Assembly: GCA_021397845.1 (NCBI GenBank)
Contig: CM038043.1
Span: forward strand, 31,309,501 to 31,373,500
Length of the DNA: 64,000 nt
DNA from: Areca catechu
Lineage: Eukaryota > Streptophyta > Magnoliopsida > Arecales > Arecaceae
Direction of reading: 5' to 3'
The translations under genes and the position numbers were made by a program. Positions 8,497 to 17,817 of the stretch are shown piece after piece. Numbering within the stretch: position 1 is the first letter of the stretch; each line of letters opens with the position of its first letter. Below the pieces are notes generated by a model. That model searched no databases. It had not been told where the DNA came from and saw nothing but the letters and a program-made list of their open reading frames with translations.

Positions 8497-11400
8497 TCAA
8501 GCAAAAGGATCAATGACTCCCAGTTCTCTTCTAATCATACAAAATCTATCTTCATTCAATGGTTTTGTGAATATATCAGCCAATTGATAATCAGTACATA
8601 TAAATTCTAACAACACATTAGAGTTTTGAACGTGATCTCTTATGAAGTGATGTCTTATTTCAATATGTTTGCTTCTTGAATGTTGTACAGGATTTTTCGT
8701 TAAATTGATTGCACTAGTATTATCACATCTTATGGGTGTCTTAATTAGTTTGATGCCAAAGTCCTCGAGTTGTTGTTTGATCCATAGAATCTGAGCACAA
8801 CAGCTTCCAGCTGCTATATATTCGGCTTTCGCCGTAGATAGAGCAACCGAATTCTGTTTCTTACTGCTCCATGAAATCAAATTAACTCCTAGGAATTGAC
8901 AAGTTCCACTAGTACTTTTTCGATCAAGTTTACACCCAGCAAAATCAGCATCAGAATATGCAATTAATTCATATGATGACTCTCTAGAGTACCAAAGACC
9001 AATTTCGATAGACCCAGATAAGTATCTAAGTATACGTTTTACAGCTAAGAGATGTGATTCTTTAGGAGCAGACTGAAAACGTGCACACATACAGACACTA
9101 AACATTATATCTGGTCTACTGGCAGTTAGATATAGCAATGAACCAATCATGCCTCTATATAATTTTTGGTCTACCGATTTACCACAATCATCTTTGTCTA
9201 ATTTACATGAAGAGCTCATAGGGGTACCTATTGGTTTTGTAGTCTCCATCCCAAACTTTTTTAATATCTCCCTTGTGTACTTGGCTTGGTTGATGGAGAT
9301 CCCCTCTTTTGTTTGCTTAATTTGGAGTCCGAGGAAGAAGTTGAGTTCTCCCATCATGCTCATCTCGAACTCATTCTGCATTAACTTCGCAAATTCTTGA
9401 CAAAGACATTCGTTAGTAGCACCAAAAATAATATCATCTACATATATTTGTACTACTAAGAGATCATCATTTTTCTTTTTCAAAAACAATGTATTATCTA
9501 CATTACCTCTAGAAAAACCATTTTTCATCAAAAATGAACTTAATCTATCATACCAAGCTCTAGGAGCTTGCTTTAAACCATACAATGCTTTATGCAATTT
9601 AAAGACATGATTAGGAAATTCATGATTTTCAAAACCAGGAGGTTGTTCAACATAAACTTCCTCTTCAATAAATCCATTTAAAAAGGCACTCTTTACATCC
9701 ATTTGAAATAACTTGAAATCCATAAAACAAGCAAATGCAAGTAAAAGTCTAATTGCTTCTAGCCTAGCAACAGGAGCAAAGGTCTCATCGAAGTCGATCC
9801 CTTCTTCCTGGTTGTAGTCTTTAGCAACAAGTCTAGCTTTGTTTCTAATTACAATACCATGTTCATCAAGTTTATTTCTAAAAACCCATTTTGTGCCAAT
9901 TACAGAAACATTAAGGGGTCTTTCAGTTAAAGTCCAAACATTATTTCTTTTAAATTGATTTAGTTCATCTTGCATAGCATTAATCCAGTTACAATCTTTT
10001 TCAGCTTCTTCTATTGACTTGGGCTCTATCTGAGATACAAAAGCCAAATAATCACAAATATTTCTAATAGAAGAGCGTGTACTTACCCCCTTTGATGGAT
10101 CACCTATTATTAGCTCTTTAGGGTGTCCATGTGCATACCTCCATTCTTTAGGTAATGGTTTTGGTGAAGTTGCATTGATTTCTTGAATTTGATCTTGACT
10201 TTCTTGATCATCATCTCCTTTGGGCTCATCTTCATTGATTGTCAATTGTTCAAGCTTCTTTGTACCTGTTTCAACATCAATAGAATCTTCTTTTCTAGAA
10301 GATTTTTCGTTAGATTCATCAAACACTATATGAATTGATTCTTCAACCAGAAGAGTTCTTCTGTTGAAGACCCTGTATGCCTTGCTAGAAGTAGAGTATC
10401 CTAAGAAGATACCCTCATCTGACTTGGCATCAAATTTACTGATATTATCTTTGCCATTATTTAATATGAAACAGCGGCAACCAAATACACGAAAATATTT
10501 GACATTAGGTTTTCGATTTTTCCAAAGCTCATATGGTGTTTTCTTCAAAATAGGTCGAATTAAAACACGATTTAAAATGTAACAGGAAGTATTAATGGCT
10601 TCTGCCCAAAAATATCTAGGTAAATCATTTTCGCAAAGCATTGTGCGTGCCATTTCTTCAAGAGTCCTGTTCTTTCTTTCTACCACCCCATTTTGTTGAG
10701 GTGTCCTAGGTGCAGAGAAATTATGACTAATACCATTTTCATTACAAAAAGTTTCAAAATCATGATTTTCAAATTCAGTTCCATGATCACTACGCAAAGA
10801 AACAATAGTGAGATCTTTTTCGTTTGAAACCCTTTTATGAAATTTAACAAAAGCTGAAAAAGTTTCATCTTTATGAGCTAAAAACATTACCCAAGTAAAT
10901 CGTGAGTAATCATCTACAATTACTAGCCCATATTTTTTACCTCCCAAACTAGTTGTTCTGGTTGGTCCAAAGAGGTCCATATGCAATAATTCAAGGGGTC
11001 TAGTAGTAGATACTACTCCTTTAGGTTTGAAAGTAGATTTGGTTTGTTTTCCAAATTGACATGCAGCACAAATTTTATCTTTTTCAAAAGTGAGTTTTGG
11101 CAATTCTTTTACAAGATTCTTTTTGCTTAATTTTGAAATCAACTGCATACTAGCATGCCCTAGCCTACGATGCCAAAGCCAACTAGTTTCACTTGCCTTG
11201 GCTTCCTTAGCCACTAGGCATTGACCACTTTCCATGGCTAGATCATCAAGATCAACCATGTAAATGTTTCCATGCCTAAGACCAGTGAACTTGATGCCAT
11301 CGACATCTAGACTAGATACCATGCACAAAGATGATTCAAAAATTACTTTAAAACCTTTATCACAAAACTGACTAATGCTAAAAAGATTATGCTTCAAGCC

Positions 11401-11619
11401 ATCAACAAATAATACATTATCTACATAAGCATTAGGGGTGATATGGATTTTACCAATTCCGACGATTTTGCCTTTTCCATTATCACCAAAGGTAACGTTT
11501 CCACCATCAATAGCAGCTAGTGATGAGAATTGCTTCACATCCCCAGTCATGTGCCTTGAGCAACCACTATCCAGATACCACATTCTTCTTTTATTTTTGG
11601 TTGCAAGGCACACCTGCAA
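8497..11619 (-). CDS. pol: Copia-A pol: protease, integrase, reverse transcriptase, RNase H
   Basis: An open frame of 1040 codons in Ty1/copia domain order. Protease: WYLDSGCSRHMTGD, catalytic Asp near residue 17. GAG-pre-integrase zinc finger: HRRLGHASM…CAACQFGKQ near 150-190. Integrase DDE core: MDLFGP, RSDHGTEFE and VVERKNRT, about 215-335. RT: QMDVKSAFLNG and YVDDIIFG, about 540-770. RNase H: YSDADFAGC, STAKAEYIA and CDNTSAINL, about 890-1000. All key residues are present and there is no stop. The frame is +1 relative to gag and opens about 27 bases before the gag stop, so no own AUG is expected; the position given is where the domain sequence begins. It would cut the polyprotein, copy the RNA and insert the cDNA. 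Confidence 0.95.
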   Translation of the reverse strand: MQVCLATKNKRRMWYLDSGCSRHMTGDVKQFSSLAAIDGGNVTFGDNGKGKIVGIGKIHITPNAYVDNVLFVDGLKHNLFSISQFCDKGFKVIFESSLCMVSSLDVDGIKFTGLRHGNIYMVDLDDLAMESGQCLVAKEAKASETSWLWHRRLGHASMQLISKLSKKNLVKELPKLTFEKDKICAACQFGKQTKSTFKPKGVVSTTRPLELLHMDLFGPTRTTSLGGKKYGLVIVDDYSRFTWVMFLAHKDETFSAFVKFHKRVSNEKDLTIVSLRSDHGTEFENHDFETFCNENGISHNFSAPRTPQQNGVVERKNRTLEEMARTMLCENDLPRYFWAEAINTSCYILNRVLIRPILKKTPYELWKNRKPNVKYFRVFGCRCFILNNGKDNISKFDAKSDEGIFLGYSTSSKAYRVFNRRTLLVEESIHIVFDESNEKSSRKEDSIDVETGTKKLEQLTINEDEPKGDDDQESQDQIQEINATSPKPLPKEWRYAHGHPKELIIGDPSKGVSTRSSIRNICDYLAFVSQIEPKSIEEAEKDCNWINAMQDELNQFKRNNVWTLTERPLNVSVIGTKWVFRNKLDEHGIVIRNKARLVAKDYNQEEGIDFDETFAPVARLEAIRLLLAFACFMDFKLFQMDVKSAFLNGFIEEEVYVEQPPGFENHEFPNHVFKLHKALYGLKQAPRAWYDRLSSFLMKNGFSRGNVDNTLFLKKKNDDLLVVQIYVDDIIFGATNECLCQEFAKLMQNEFEMSMMGELNFFLGLQIKQTKEGISINQAKYTREILKKFGMETTKPIGTPMSSSCKLDKDDCGKSVDQKLYRGMIGSLLYLTASRPDIMFSVCMCARFQSAPKESHLLAVKRILRYLSGSIEIGLWYSRESSYELIAYSDADFAGCKLDRKSTSGTCQFLGVNLISWSSKKQNSVALSTAKAEYIAAGSCCAQILWIKQQLEDFGIKLIKTPIRCDNTSAINLTKNPVQHSRSKHIEIRHHFIRDHVQNSNVLLEFICTDYQLADIFTKPLNEDRFCMIRRELGVIDPFA

Positions 11620-11626
11620 AAATTGA

Positions 11627-13351
11627 TCAAGTTGAAACTTTAGGTACCCAAGTCATCTTGGGTCCTTTAGGGTTAGTCAAATTGGTTCCTTTTGGAACCC
11701 AAATCCTTTTAAAGGTATTTAATTTCCTTCTATTACAAACATATAATTTATGACCTATTTTACCACATGCATAGCAGGTAATATTAGAAGATGCTGGTAT
11801 GAAAAAGTTTTTGTAAAGTTTTTGTTGATTGTGTGGCTTAAATCCAAGTCCAGCTTTATTAAACACTGCATGTTGACTATTTAAAAGCATATTTAGTTTT
11901 TCTGAACTAAAAGTAAACTTTTCTACAAAAGGTTTTACTTTTTCTAACTCTTCCTTGTAATTCTTATTTTGAAGCATTAGTTCTTTATTTTGTTTCTCAA
12001 AGTTCTCATTAGTTTTAAGATTTCTATTATTCTTCAAGGAATCATTTTCTTTTAAAAGATTATCTTTATCATTTGTCAAAGTTTTTACATGTTCTTTTAA
12101 TTCCTTGTTTTCTTGAGTTAAATTTTCAATTTCACTTGAAAACTTTTCTGAATTTTTGGTAAGCTCAAAATTTTGCTTTCTTAATTTCTTATTTTTCAAT
12201 TTTAATTTTTCATATTCCATTACTAAGTCATCAAAAGCATCATGCAATTCATTGAAAGTGAATTCAATTTCAGGTTCAGAATTTACCTCATTATCCTCGT
12301 TGGCCATGAAACATAAGTTGGCGACTACCTGCTGCTCTTCTTCACTGCTGGAGTCCTCACTCTCACTCCAGGTAGCCATCATGGCTTTCTTTCTCAACAT
12401 CCTTCTACTCTTTTTAAGCAAAGGGCAATCCGTTTTGTAATGTCCAGACTTCTTGCACTCGAAGCAGATGGGTGGATCCCTTTCTTTCTCTTTCTCCTTC
12501 ACCTTGTTGTGATCACCTTTTTGTGGCCTTTTCTTGTAGAAGCCCTTCTTCTTTCTCATGAATCTTTTAAATTTTCTTGTAATTAGGGCTGTCTCATCAT
12601 CATCATCTTCTTCCTCAGATTCATCACTTGACTCTTCTTTTGTAGTGGACTTGAAGGCTATGGCTTTCTTTTTCTTGTCATTGTCCACTGTTTTCCGCTT
12701 TAGTGAAAGCTCGTAGGTCATCAGTGATCCAAGAAGCTGCTCGAGAGGTAGAGTGTTGACATCCTTGGCTTCTTCTATGGCTGTAACTTTCGCATCCCAT
12801 GAAGCCGGAAGAGACCTGAGAAGTTTGTTAACCAGTTCACCATTAGATATAATTTTTCCCAAACTCCTCATACCATTTACTATATTGGTAAATCTAGTAT
12901 ACATTTCACTTATGCTTTCAGTTGGTTCCATCCTGAACATCTCATACGTATGAATGAGCATGTTCACCTTAGTGGTCTTCACTTGGTGTGTACCCTCATG
13001 GGTAACCTCAAGTGTATCCCAAATTTCTTTGGCGGAAATATAATTTGATATTCTGTTGAATTCACTAGGATCAAGTGCACAGAATAACAAATTCATCGTC
13101 TTAGCATTTAACTCAGCTTGTTTGATGTCATTGTCATCCCATTCTTCTTCAGATTTTGGGGTGATAATGCCATTAACCAAGTGAGTGGGCTGATGAGGCC
13201 CTTTAGTGATTACTCTCCAAATATGATAATCTACAGCTTGTAAATAAATACGCATACGAGTTTTCCAATAAGTGTAGTTTGTTCCATTAAAGAAAGGAGG
13301 ACGATTTGATGCTTGTCCTTCAACTATACCCATTCCAATTGGGGCGGCCAT
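11627..13351 (-). CDS. gag: Copia-A gag
   Basis: An intact 574-residue capsid/nucleocapsid protein. The N-terminus NRPPFFNGTNYTYWKTRMRI and the following UBN2-like region (to about residue 215) are typical of Sirevirus gag. Two zinc knuckles are visible: CFECKKSGHYKTDC near 300 and CYACGKIGHKLYVC near 530. Between them lies a long Lys/Glu/Asn-rich coiled coil (about 365-470). It should assemble virus-like particles and bind element RNA. The AUG at 13351 is the first in the long frame and lies 44 bases inside the PBS. The stop (13351 frame, UGA at 11627-11629) is followed by pol in the +1 frame. Confidence 0.95.
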   Translation of the reverse strand: MAAPIGMGIVEGQASNRPPFFNGTNYTYWKTRMRIYLQAVDYHIWRVITKGPHQPTHLVNGIITPKSEEEWDDNDIKQAELNAKTMNLLFCALDPSEFNRISNYISAKEIWDTLEVTHEGTHQVKTTKVNMLIHTYEMFRMEPTESISEMYTRFTNIVNGMRSLGKIISNGELVNKLLRSLPASWDAKVTAIEEAKDVNTLPLEQLLGSLMTYELSLKRKTVDNDKKKKAIAFKSTTKEESSDESEEEDDDDETALITRKFKRFMRKKKGFYKKRPQKGDHNKVKEKEKERDPPICFECKKSGHYKTDCPLLKKSRRMLRKKAMMATWSESEDSSSEEEQQVVANLCFMANEDNEVNSEPEIEFTFNELHDAFDDLVMEYEKLKLKNKKLRKQNFELTKNSEKFSSEIENLTQENKELKEHVKTLTNDKDNLLKENDSLKNNRNLKTNENFEKQNKELMLQNKNYKEELEKVKPFVEKFTFSSEKLNMLLNSQHAVFNKAGLGFKPHNQQKLYKNFFIPASSNITCYACGKIGHKLYVCNRRKLNTFKRIWVPKGTNLTNPKGPKMTWVPKVST

Positions 13352-13394
13352 GATCTTTCACTCAAGATCGTTGGACCTACAAGAGAGTACCGGT

Positions 13395-13406
13395 GCTCTG
13401 ATACCA
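13395..13406 (-). promoter_or_regulatory. Copia-A primer binding site, tRNA-iMet type
   Basis: On - this reads TGGTATCAGAGC, the standard plant initiator tRNA-Met site, two bases inside the 5' LTR. It fixes the element's orientation. Confidence 0.97.
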
Positions 13407-13408
13407 CT

Positions 13409-14956
13409 TGTTGCCCAGATATGGTGCCCAAGAGGGGGGGTGAATTGGGTATTTAAAAATTTAAGGCAATATATGTGCTATCAAGTTTTAAGGTGAAGAG
13501 TGATAGTGCTTTAAGAATTGTGCAATGGAAGCAATGAAATAAAATGGCAATTAAAGAGCTCAAGAAGTTAAAGAGAAAGACAATGCAAACACACAAGAAA
13601 TATAGTGGTTCGGTGCACCTAGCACCTACATCCACTCCCCAAGCTCCACTTGGGAATTTCACTATAATCTTTAGATTACAGCCGACTTGTTTTACCAGGC
13701 TCACAAGTCAAAACCTTACACACTTGTTTTGGCTTTGGGCTAACAAGCAACCCTAGTTGGTTTTATCAATTGGATCACCAACAAACCTTACTCACTTGTT
13801 TTGGCTTCGGGCTAACAAGCAACCCTAGTTGGTTTTATCAATTGGATCACCAACAAACCTTACTCACTTGTTTTGGCTTCGGGCTAACAAGCAACCCTAG
13901 TTGGTTTTATCAATTGGATCACCAACAAACCTTACTCTAGTTTCAAATTCCCTTGAAACTAGCCAAAGACAAAAGAGTATGAATACAATGAATTAAAACT
14001 AAACAAACTCCTTTTGAGCAATAATAAATTCGTTGAAGCTCTTGATGGAGACTCTTCAAGCCTTTTCCCTTGGAATCTTTGGACCTCACTAAATGCCAAA
14101 CACTTGAATGTTGGATTCCTCAAAGATGGAAGACTTTTTGGCTAGGGAATCTCTTGGTTTTCTCACTCTTTTTGCTTGGAAGTGATTGAAGGCTTTGTAC
14201 TTTGAATCAACACTTTTTCACTTTTTCTCCTTGTCTTTTTTGAAGTTTGGTGGAGGTTAAATACCTCATTCATGCTGAAACAACTCCACAAGACCGTTAG
14301 ATTCAAAAATATGGCCGTTTATGGCCGTTAGAAATCAAATCAGAAGTTCAGAAAAACTAGCCGTTATGCCATGAGTCGACCTCATGAGTCGACCTCTGGA
14401 TCAAGTGTCGACCTCATGAGTCGACCTCCAGTATATTTTAGGCAAAAGTTCAGAGTACCATAGTTCTGCCCATTTTGAATTCTCAGGCTATGAGTCGACC
14501 TCTGGTGTCGACCTCTGGACAGGTGTTGACCTCTGGTGGTCGACCTCTGGAGCGTGCCACTGAGATTTTGCCGTGCCGGCCATGCTGAACTTTTCTTCTC
14601 TTCATGAGTCGACCTCTGGTGGTCGACCTTTGACAAGGTGTCGACCTCTGGTGGTCGACCTCTGATCTGAATTTTTCTGAAACTCTTTGAGATGTGCGTG
14701 CCATGCTTGAGTTTCTCTAAGCCTTTATTTCTTTTGTCAAAATATTTCTTAACAATAAGGTCCATTATGAGAATTTTGATCTTGTTCAAGGTAGAAGAGC
14801 TCATTTCCAAATCAGGTAAACTTAGTTTCATCATTGTCCTTATGATACTCTTTTTGAATAACCTAAGTCCTGAAATTTTATCTTGAGATTAAACATTAGT
14901 CCAAACATATACTCAACCTTTTGTTAATCATCAAAACTAAGGAGTCAAAGCCAACA
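13409..14956 (-). repeat. Copia-A 5' LTR
   Basis: It is the partner of 3862-5409, with about eight base differences noted by eye. It contains the 72-bp array (13714-13929), the GTCGAC cluster (about 14373-14674) and the promoter for the element. Confidence 0.95.
14255..14265 (-). promoter_or_regulatory. TATA-like box of the Copia-A 5' LTR
   Basis: On - this reads GGTATTTAACC. Copia-B (56869-56875) and Copia-C (19315-19321) have TATTTAA at the matching LTR position, which supports its use as core promoter. Confidence 0.55.
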
Positions 14957-15050
14957 CTTATTATGATGAGTACAATGCTAGTGTAATTAGGTTTCATTGC
15001 TCTACAAACCATATTCAAAACATTAATCATATGCGTGCCGCATCACCTCC

Positions 15051-15514
15051 CAGTCAGCATCAGTCATCGCCCCCCTCAGCAAGCTCCGTGCCCGCTTGGG
15101 ATGGTCCAGTGCACGCCAGTGCTGGAACTCCTCCTAGCGTACCTCCTCTTCTGATAGCTCGAACTCGCTGCCGGCCTTCAACGGTCAGCCCCTTACCCTT
15201 GTCGACTGAAGGGGCTACCTCCTTCGGATAGGTAGGCACCGCGGTCGCATCGGGCATCCCCAGACGCTCTTGCTCCGGCCGGGGGGCTAGCTCTCCCTGT
15301 GGGGCCGACACCCTGGCCGCGTTTCTCATCCTGCGCTCGCTGAGGGGGATGTCATCCCCATCTGACTCGACATCAATGATGGGGGCGGGTCGCTTTTCCT
15401 CCCGCCTCTTCTTTTATCGCTCGGCAGCTAGCATGGGGGCTGATTCTGGAGCGGTGCACTTCCATACCTCCCATTGGATGACATTGGACTTGTCAATCCG
15501 TTGCATCATTCCTC
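15051..15514 (-). pseudogene. Tat-1 antisense gene, exon 2, proximal piece
   Basis: On - after the intron acceptor the frame reads MMQRIDKSNVIQWEVW, then a Lys/Arg-rich and acidic segment (PAPIIDVESDGDDIP), then a low-complexity Pro/Gly stretch, and ends in TDADWEV at the SL-1 target site. An in-frame stop near 15417 and at least one frameshift near 15070 break it. It continues at 2626 once SL-1 is removed. Confidence 0.6.
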
Positions 15515-15595
15515 CTGTCACCAAATGTCCAAAGTTAGAGAGAGAAGGAGGGAAAAAAAATTAAGAGAACTATGAGAGGAGGGGTCGGCCCTTGC
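15515..15595 (-). other. Intron 1 of the Tat-1 antisense gene, GC-AG type
   Basis: On - the donor is CTTAG|GCAAGG, which fits the GC-donor consensus, and the acceptor is TTTGGTGACAG after a long T-rich tract. Joining the flanks keeps the reading frame. Tat-2 has an intron with a normal GT donor at the same protein position (30131-30218). Confidence 0.6.
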
Positions 15596-16286
15596 CTAAG
15601 ATTCTTTGGGGGCTGATCCCCGCCTGATGAAGGATCTCTTCCCCCAATAGCTCAAATGCCGCCACCGGGCCGGCTCTACTAAGCACATTGAATACGCCCA
15701 GGTCGGTCATCGATACCGACCTCCCCTCGCGGACCCTCGCCCGCGGCTCTCTCCACAATGGCTCGAACCCCCAACGTTCGAGGCTGCTGACGAAGAAGAA
15801 CTTGGCCTTTCACCCGTAGATGGCCGACGGGAGGCACTTCAGGATCTTTCGGCCCTGACGGGGGACAAACATAACCCACTCCCGGCTCCTAAAATCCTTC
15901 TTCAGGTAGAAGAAGTTACCGAAGAGGGATAGGCTGGGGACGGACCTTGCCCTATGGCAGAGTACTATGAAACAACATATTACCTGAATACTATTCGGGG
16001 TCAGCTGCATAGGGGTTATCCTATAGAAGTTGAAGATTTCTATGAATGGAGGATGCAAAGGAAACCTGAGGCCGGCCTTAAGATGGGACTCGTACACTGG
16101 GAGGGTCCCTGGACCTAGCGGGTTATTCGCTCTCCCCTCTCGGCCCTGTAATGTAAGGTGCATGGTGGACGGGATGACGTATACCGCCTTATGGTTTTCG
16201 ACCCGTTTCCGGGTCATGGTCGAAGGTATTTCGCTTGGCCCTGAGTCCCTAGGCCTCTGGGACGAACCCCTGCTGCGAGATGCCAT
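15596..16286 (-). pseudogene. Tat-1 antisense gene, exon 1 (Transposase_28-like)
   Basis: The frame starts with AUG at 16286 (MASRSRGSSQ). It holds the block GLRFPLHPPFIEIFNFYRIT, then MQLTPNSIQVICCFIVLCH, which I recognise as the conserved core of Pfam PF04195 (Transposase_28, putative gypsy-type transposon). The Tat-2 copy has the same block at 30292-31119. The only break is a UGA at 15810-15812 where the relative has Trp; the frame then continues to the intron donor at 15595. The biochemical role of this family is not known. Whether it acts for the element or was captured from the host is open. Confidence 0.8.
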
Positions 16287-16433
16287 TGGAAGCTAGAAGA
16301 AGAAGAAGAATAGCTGGGACTAACCTGAGGTTGGACTCCTAGGTGCCAGTTTTCGTAGAAGAAAGAAGGGAGGACTTGATCTCGCGAAGAGCAGGCGCAG
16401 CAGGAAAAGCCCCCTCGCTCTGCCTCCTCCTCC

Positions 16434-16440
16434 TTTTATA
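16434..16440 (-). promoter_or_regulatory. TATA box of the Tat-1 antisense gene
   Basis: On - this reads TATAAAAGGAGG, 148 bases upstream of the exon 1 AUG and opposite to the retrotransposon's direction. It suggests the antisense gene has its own promoter. Confidence 0.6.
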
Positions 16441-16874
16441 GGCATTCGAGGGAGGGGGAGAGGGGGGAGGAGTTATTGCCCGCCTCGGGCATGTCTCAGT
16501 CGTCCCGTCAAGAGCCGCAACTACCTACGCTGCGGGAATCGAAGCGACTAAAGCACCCTCTCACGCGGATCATGATCCGCGTGCGTGCCGGATCAGCGAT
16601 ACGAGACTGACCCAGAAGGTAGCGCCGGCCGGCCAGATGCCATCGCGTGGCACGATGCACCACTTCGCCCCGGATCGATGCAGGACAGCCTGGCCCTTAT
16701 CATGGTGCCTGACTTGCATTAACTGCCTTACCTACACCCCAATGGATGGTTGGCAGCTGTCCAAGGCGCTATTTGAGGCGGATTCGAAGCGACCCGATGC
16801 TTCGATCCGGAGCACGCCGCAAGTACACACGATCATGCTCCTGTCCTTTTGAGCCACATGGCCCCTCAACGCCC
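16441..16874. other. Tat-1 region between antisense promoter and PPT
   Basis: GC-rich DNA without a recognisable coding frame. It would hold upstream promoter elements of the antisense gene. A purine-rich run (GAGGGAGGGGGAGAGG near 16448-16463) was considered as an alternative PPT. Confidence 0.4.
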
Positions 16875-16894
16875 AAGAGCAGGGGGGCAACAGA
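16875..16894 (+). promoter_or_regulatory. Probable PPT of Tat-1
   Basis: AAGAGCAGGGGGGCAACAGA lies directly before a TG that could start the 3' LTR. It is less clean than the Tat-2 PPT, so the boundary is tentative. Confidence 0.45.
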
Positions 16895-17556
16895 TGCGCC
16901 CATTCGGCTAGTCCCCAGTCGGACCGGCCCCCGATGTCCGGCCGGCTGGTCCCCGCGCGGAATCCGACTCCCCGGTCTGCTTTCTCAAAAAGCCGACCCG
17001 GGGGCTTTGAGGGCTGACAGGTTCCTTACCGCCCGTGCGACGGCCCCTTTGATTGCCACGGTCGGCTCCTGGAGATTCTGCTGGATGCCTCGGTCGGCTT
17101 CTGGGAAGCCAGCCGACCCACTGCTGAAGGGATCGCCTGAAGTTTCCAAGAACTTTTCCTCTCCGATAGTTCTGACATTCTGTTGTAACGAACTCCAGCG
17201 CATGGCCACTACTCTGACACACCTGGCACACCGCCACCCATGATCTCGCCGCCACACCTATTCTTCTGGGGGCATATCCAGGCTTTCCCAGTCTGCTCCG
17301 CAATAGAATTTGGCAGTGCTCCGTGCCTACAAAAGGCACCCGGGGGACCTCCATGAGGGATAAGGTTCTTCTTCCCCATTCTAACTTCTCTTCCCGAGTT
17401 CTTCCCATTCTATTGCTCCAACCCTCCTCTAACTTAAGCATCGGAGTGTCCCCTGCCGGAGCCCCTTCTGGCACTCAGGAACTTCTTGCAGGTTATCCGG
17501 TCGAGGAGCCCTCCAGCACGTCCACCGAGCCTGGCTCAGGAGGAAGAGCGGCAACA
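16895..17556 (+). repeat. Tat-1 3' LTR
   Basis: The end at GCGGCAACA is clear, because sequence of Copia-C ORF3 begins just behind it. The LTR contains the R/U5 motif shared by the other Tat LTRs (ATCGGAGTGTCCCCTGCCGG near 17440-17459). The start at TGCGCCC is inferred from the purine tract. The expected target duplication TGTCC (17557-17561) cannot be checked, since the 5' LTR is off-window. Confidence 0.6.
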
Positions 17557-17817
17557 TGTCCTATCTTTGATCATTCGTCTCCTCTTTCGACCATTCCAGT
17601 TAGTGATGTTCCTATTGCTGACATAGCTTCTACCTCTTCTGTATCAGCTAGAGGTAGGACTTATGTTAGACGTAGAGGACGTGGTCATCATGATGTTCCA
17701 TCGAAACCGACCAGGACCCATCTTCGTGATCTTCACTCTATGTGGCCTCGATCTCATACTTTTACTGATACAGGACCGATCGAGATTGGATCCTTAGATG
17801 ATGAGGATAGTGCTTAG
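17557..17817 (+). pseudogene. Copia-C ORF3, C-terminal end
   Basis: The open frame ends with an Arg-rich stretch (ARGRTYVRRRGRGHHDVPSK) and an acidic tail (IEIGSLDDEDSA, stop 17815-17817). Position behind pol and tail style match ORF3 of Copia-B (TLEIPSNED). The rest is cut off by the Tat-1 insertion. Confidence 0.65.

Larger units (their letters stand above)
3862..14956 (-). mobile_element. Copia-A: complete SIRE/Maximus-type (Sirevirus) Ty1/copia retrotransposon
   Basis: The element is complete and reads right to left: 5' LTR (13409-14956), PBS, gag, pol, a third ORF, PPT and 3' LTR (3862-5409). Both LTRs are 1548 bp and begin and end with the inverted TGTTG/CAACA pair. The target duplication CTTAT is perfect (3857-3861 and 14957-14961). 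By eye only about eight substitutions separate the LTRs, most of them transitions, so the insertion is recent. Gag and pol are open. The gag type with two CCHC knuckles, the extra ORF behind pol, several PPT-like tracts and palindromes in the LTR all point to the Sirevirus genus. Confidence 0.95.
2627..15045. mobile_element. SL-1: solo LTR, split by Copia-A
   Basis: Sequence beginning TGGTGTGGACACC and ending GTGCCGCATCA is flanked by CCTCC at 2622-2626 and 15046-15050. Without Copia-A and its extra target copy, it is about 1.32 kb (2627-3861 plus 14962-15045). It has an LTR-like TATA box (TATTAAAAG, 3297-3305) and no PBS, PPT or coding sequence, so it is read as a solo LTR left by recombination. 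Its general make-up (leader with splice-like AG and GT signals near 3588 and 3756) resembles the LTR-like segments at 20.4-22.3 kb and 37.9-38.8 kb, which may be chromoviral. The parent family is an inference. Confidence 0.75.
1..17556 (+). mobile_element. Tat-1: Ty3/gypsy Tat-lineage retrotransposon, 3' portion, interrupted
   Basis: The visible order on the + strand is integrase remnant, minisatellite, a gene on the opposite strand, a purine tract and a 3' LTR, which is typical of Tat elements. The 5' half lies outside the window. Positions 2627-15045 belong to a later insertion (SL-1 with Copia-A inside), so the element's own bases are 1-2626 and 15051-17556. The assignment to one element is seen directly: removing the insertion and one CCTCC copy rejoins an open antisense reading frame across the junction. 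The integrase carries in-frame stops, so this copy cannot encode its own machinery. Confidence 0.85.

Noticed and set aside
16448..16463. Purine run as the Tat-1 PPT
   Set aside because: No TG start follows, and it would give an LTR of about 1.1 kb containing the antisense upstream region; the tract at 16875 fits better, though not certainly.
15349..17243. + strand ORFs over the Tat-1 antisense exons and upstream
   Set aside because: No domain, and opposite to a recognisable Transposase_28 block with intron signals.
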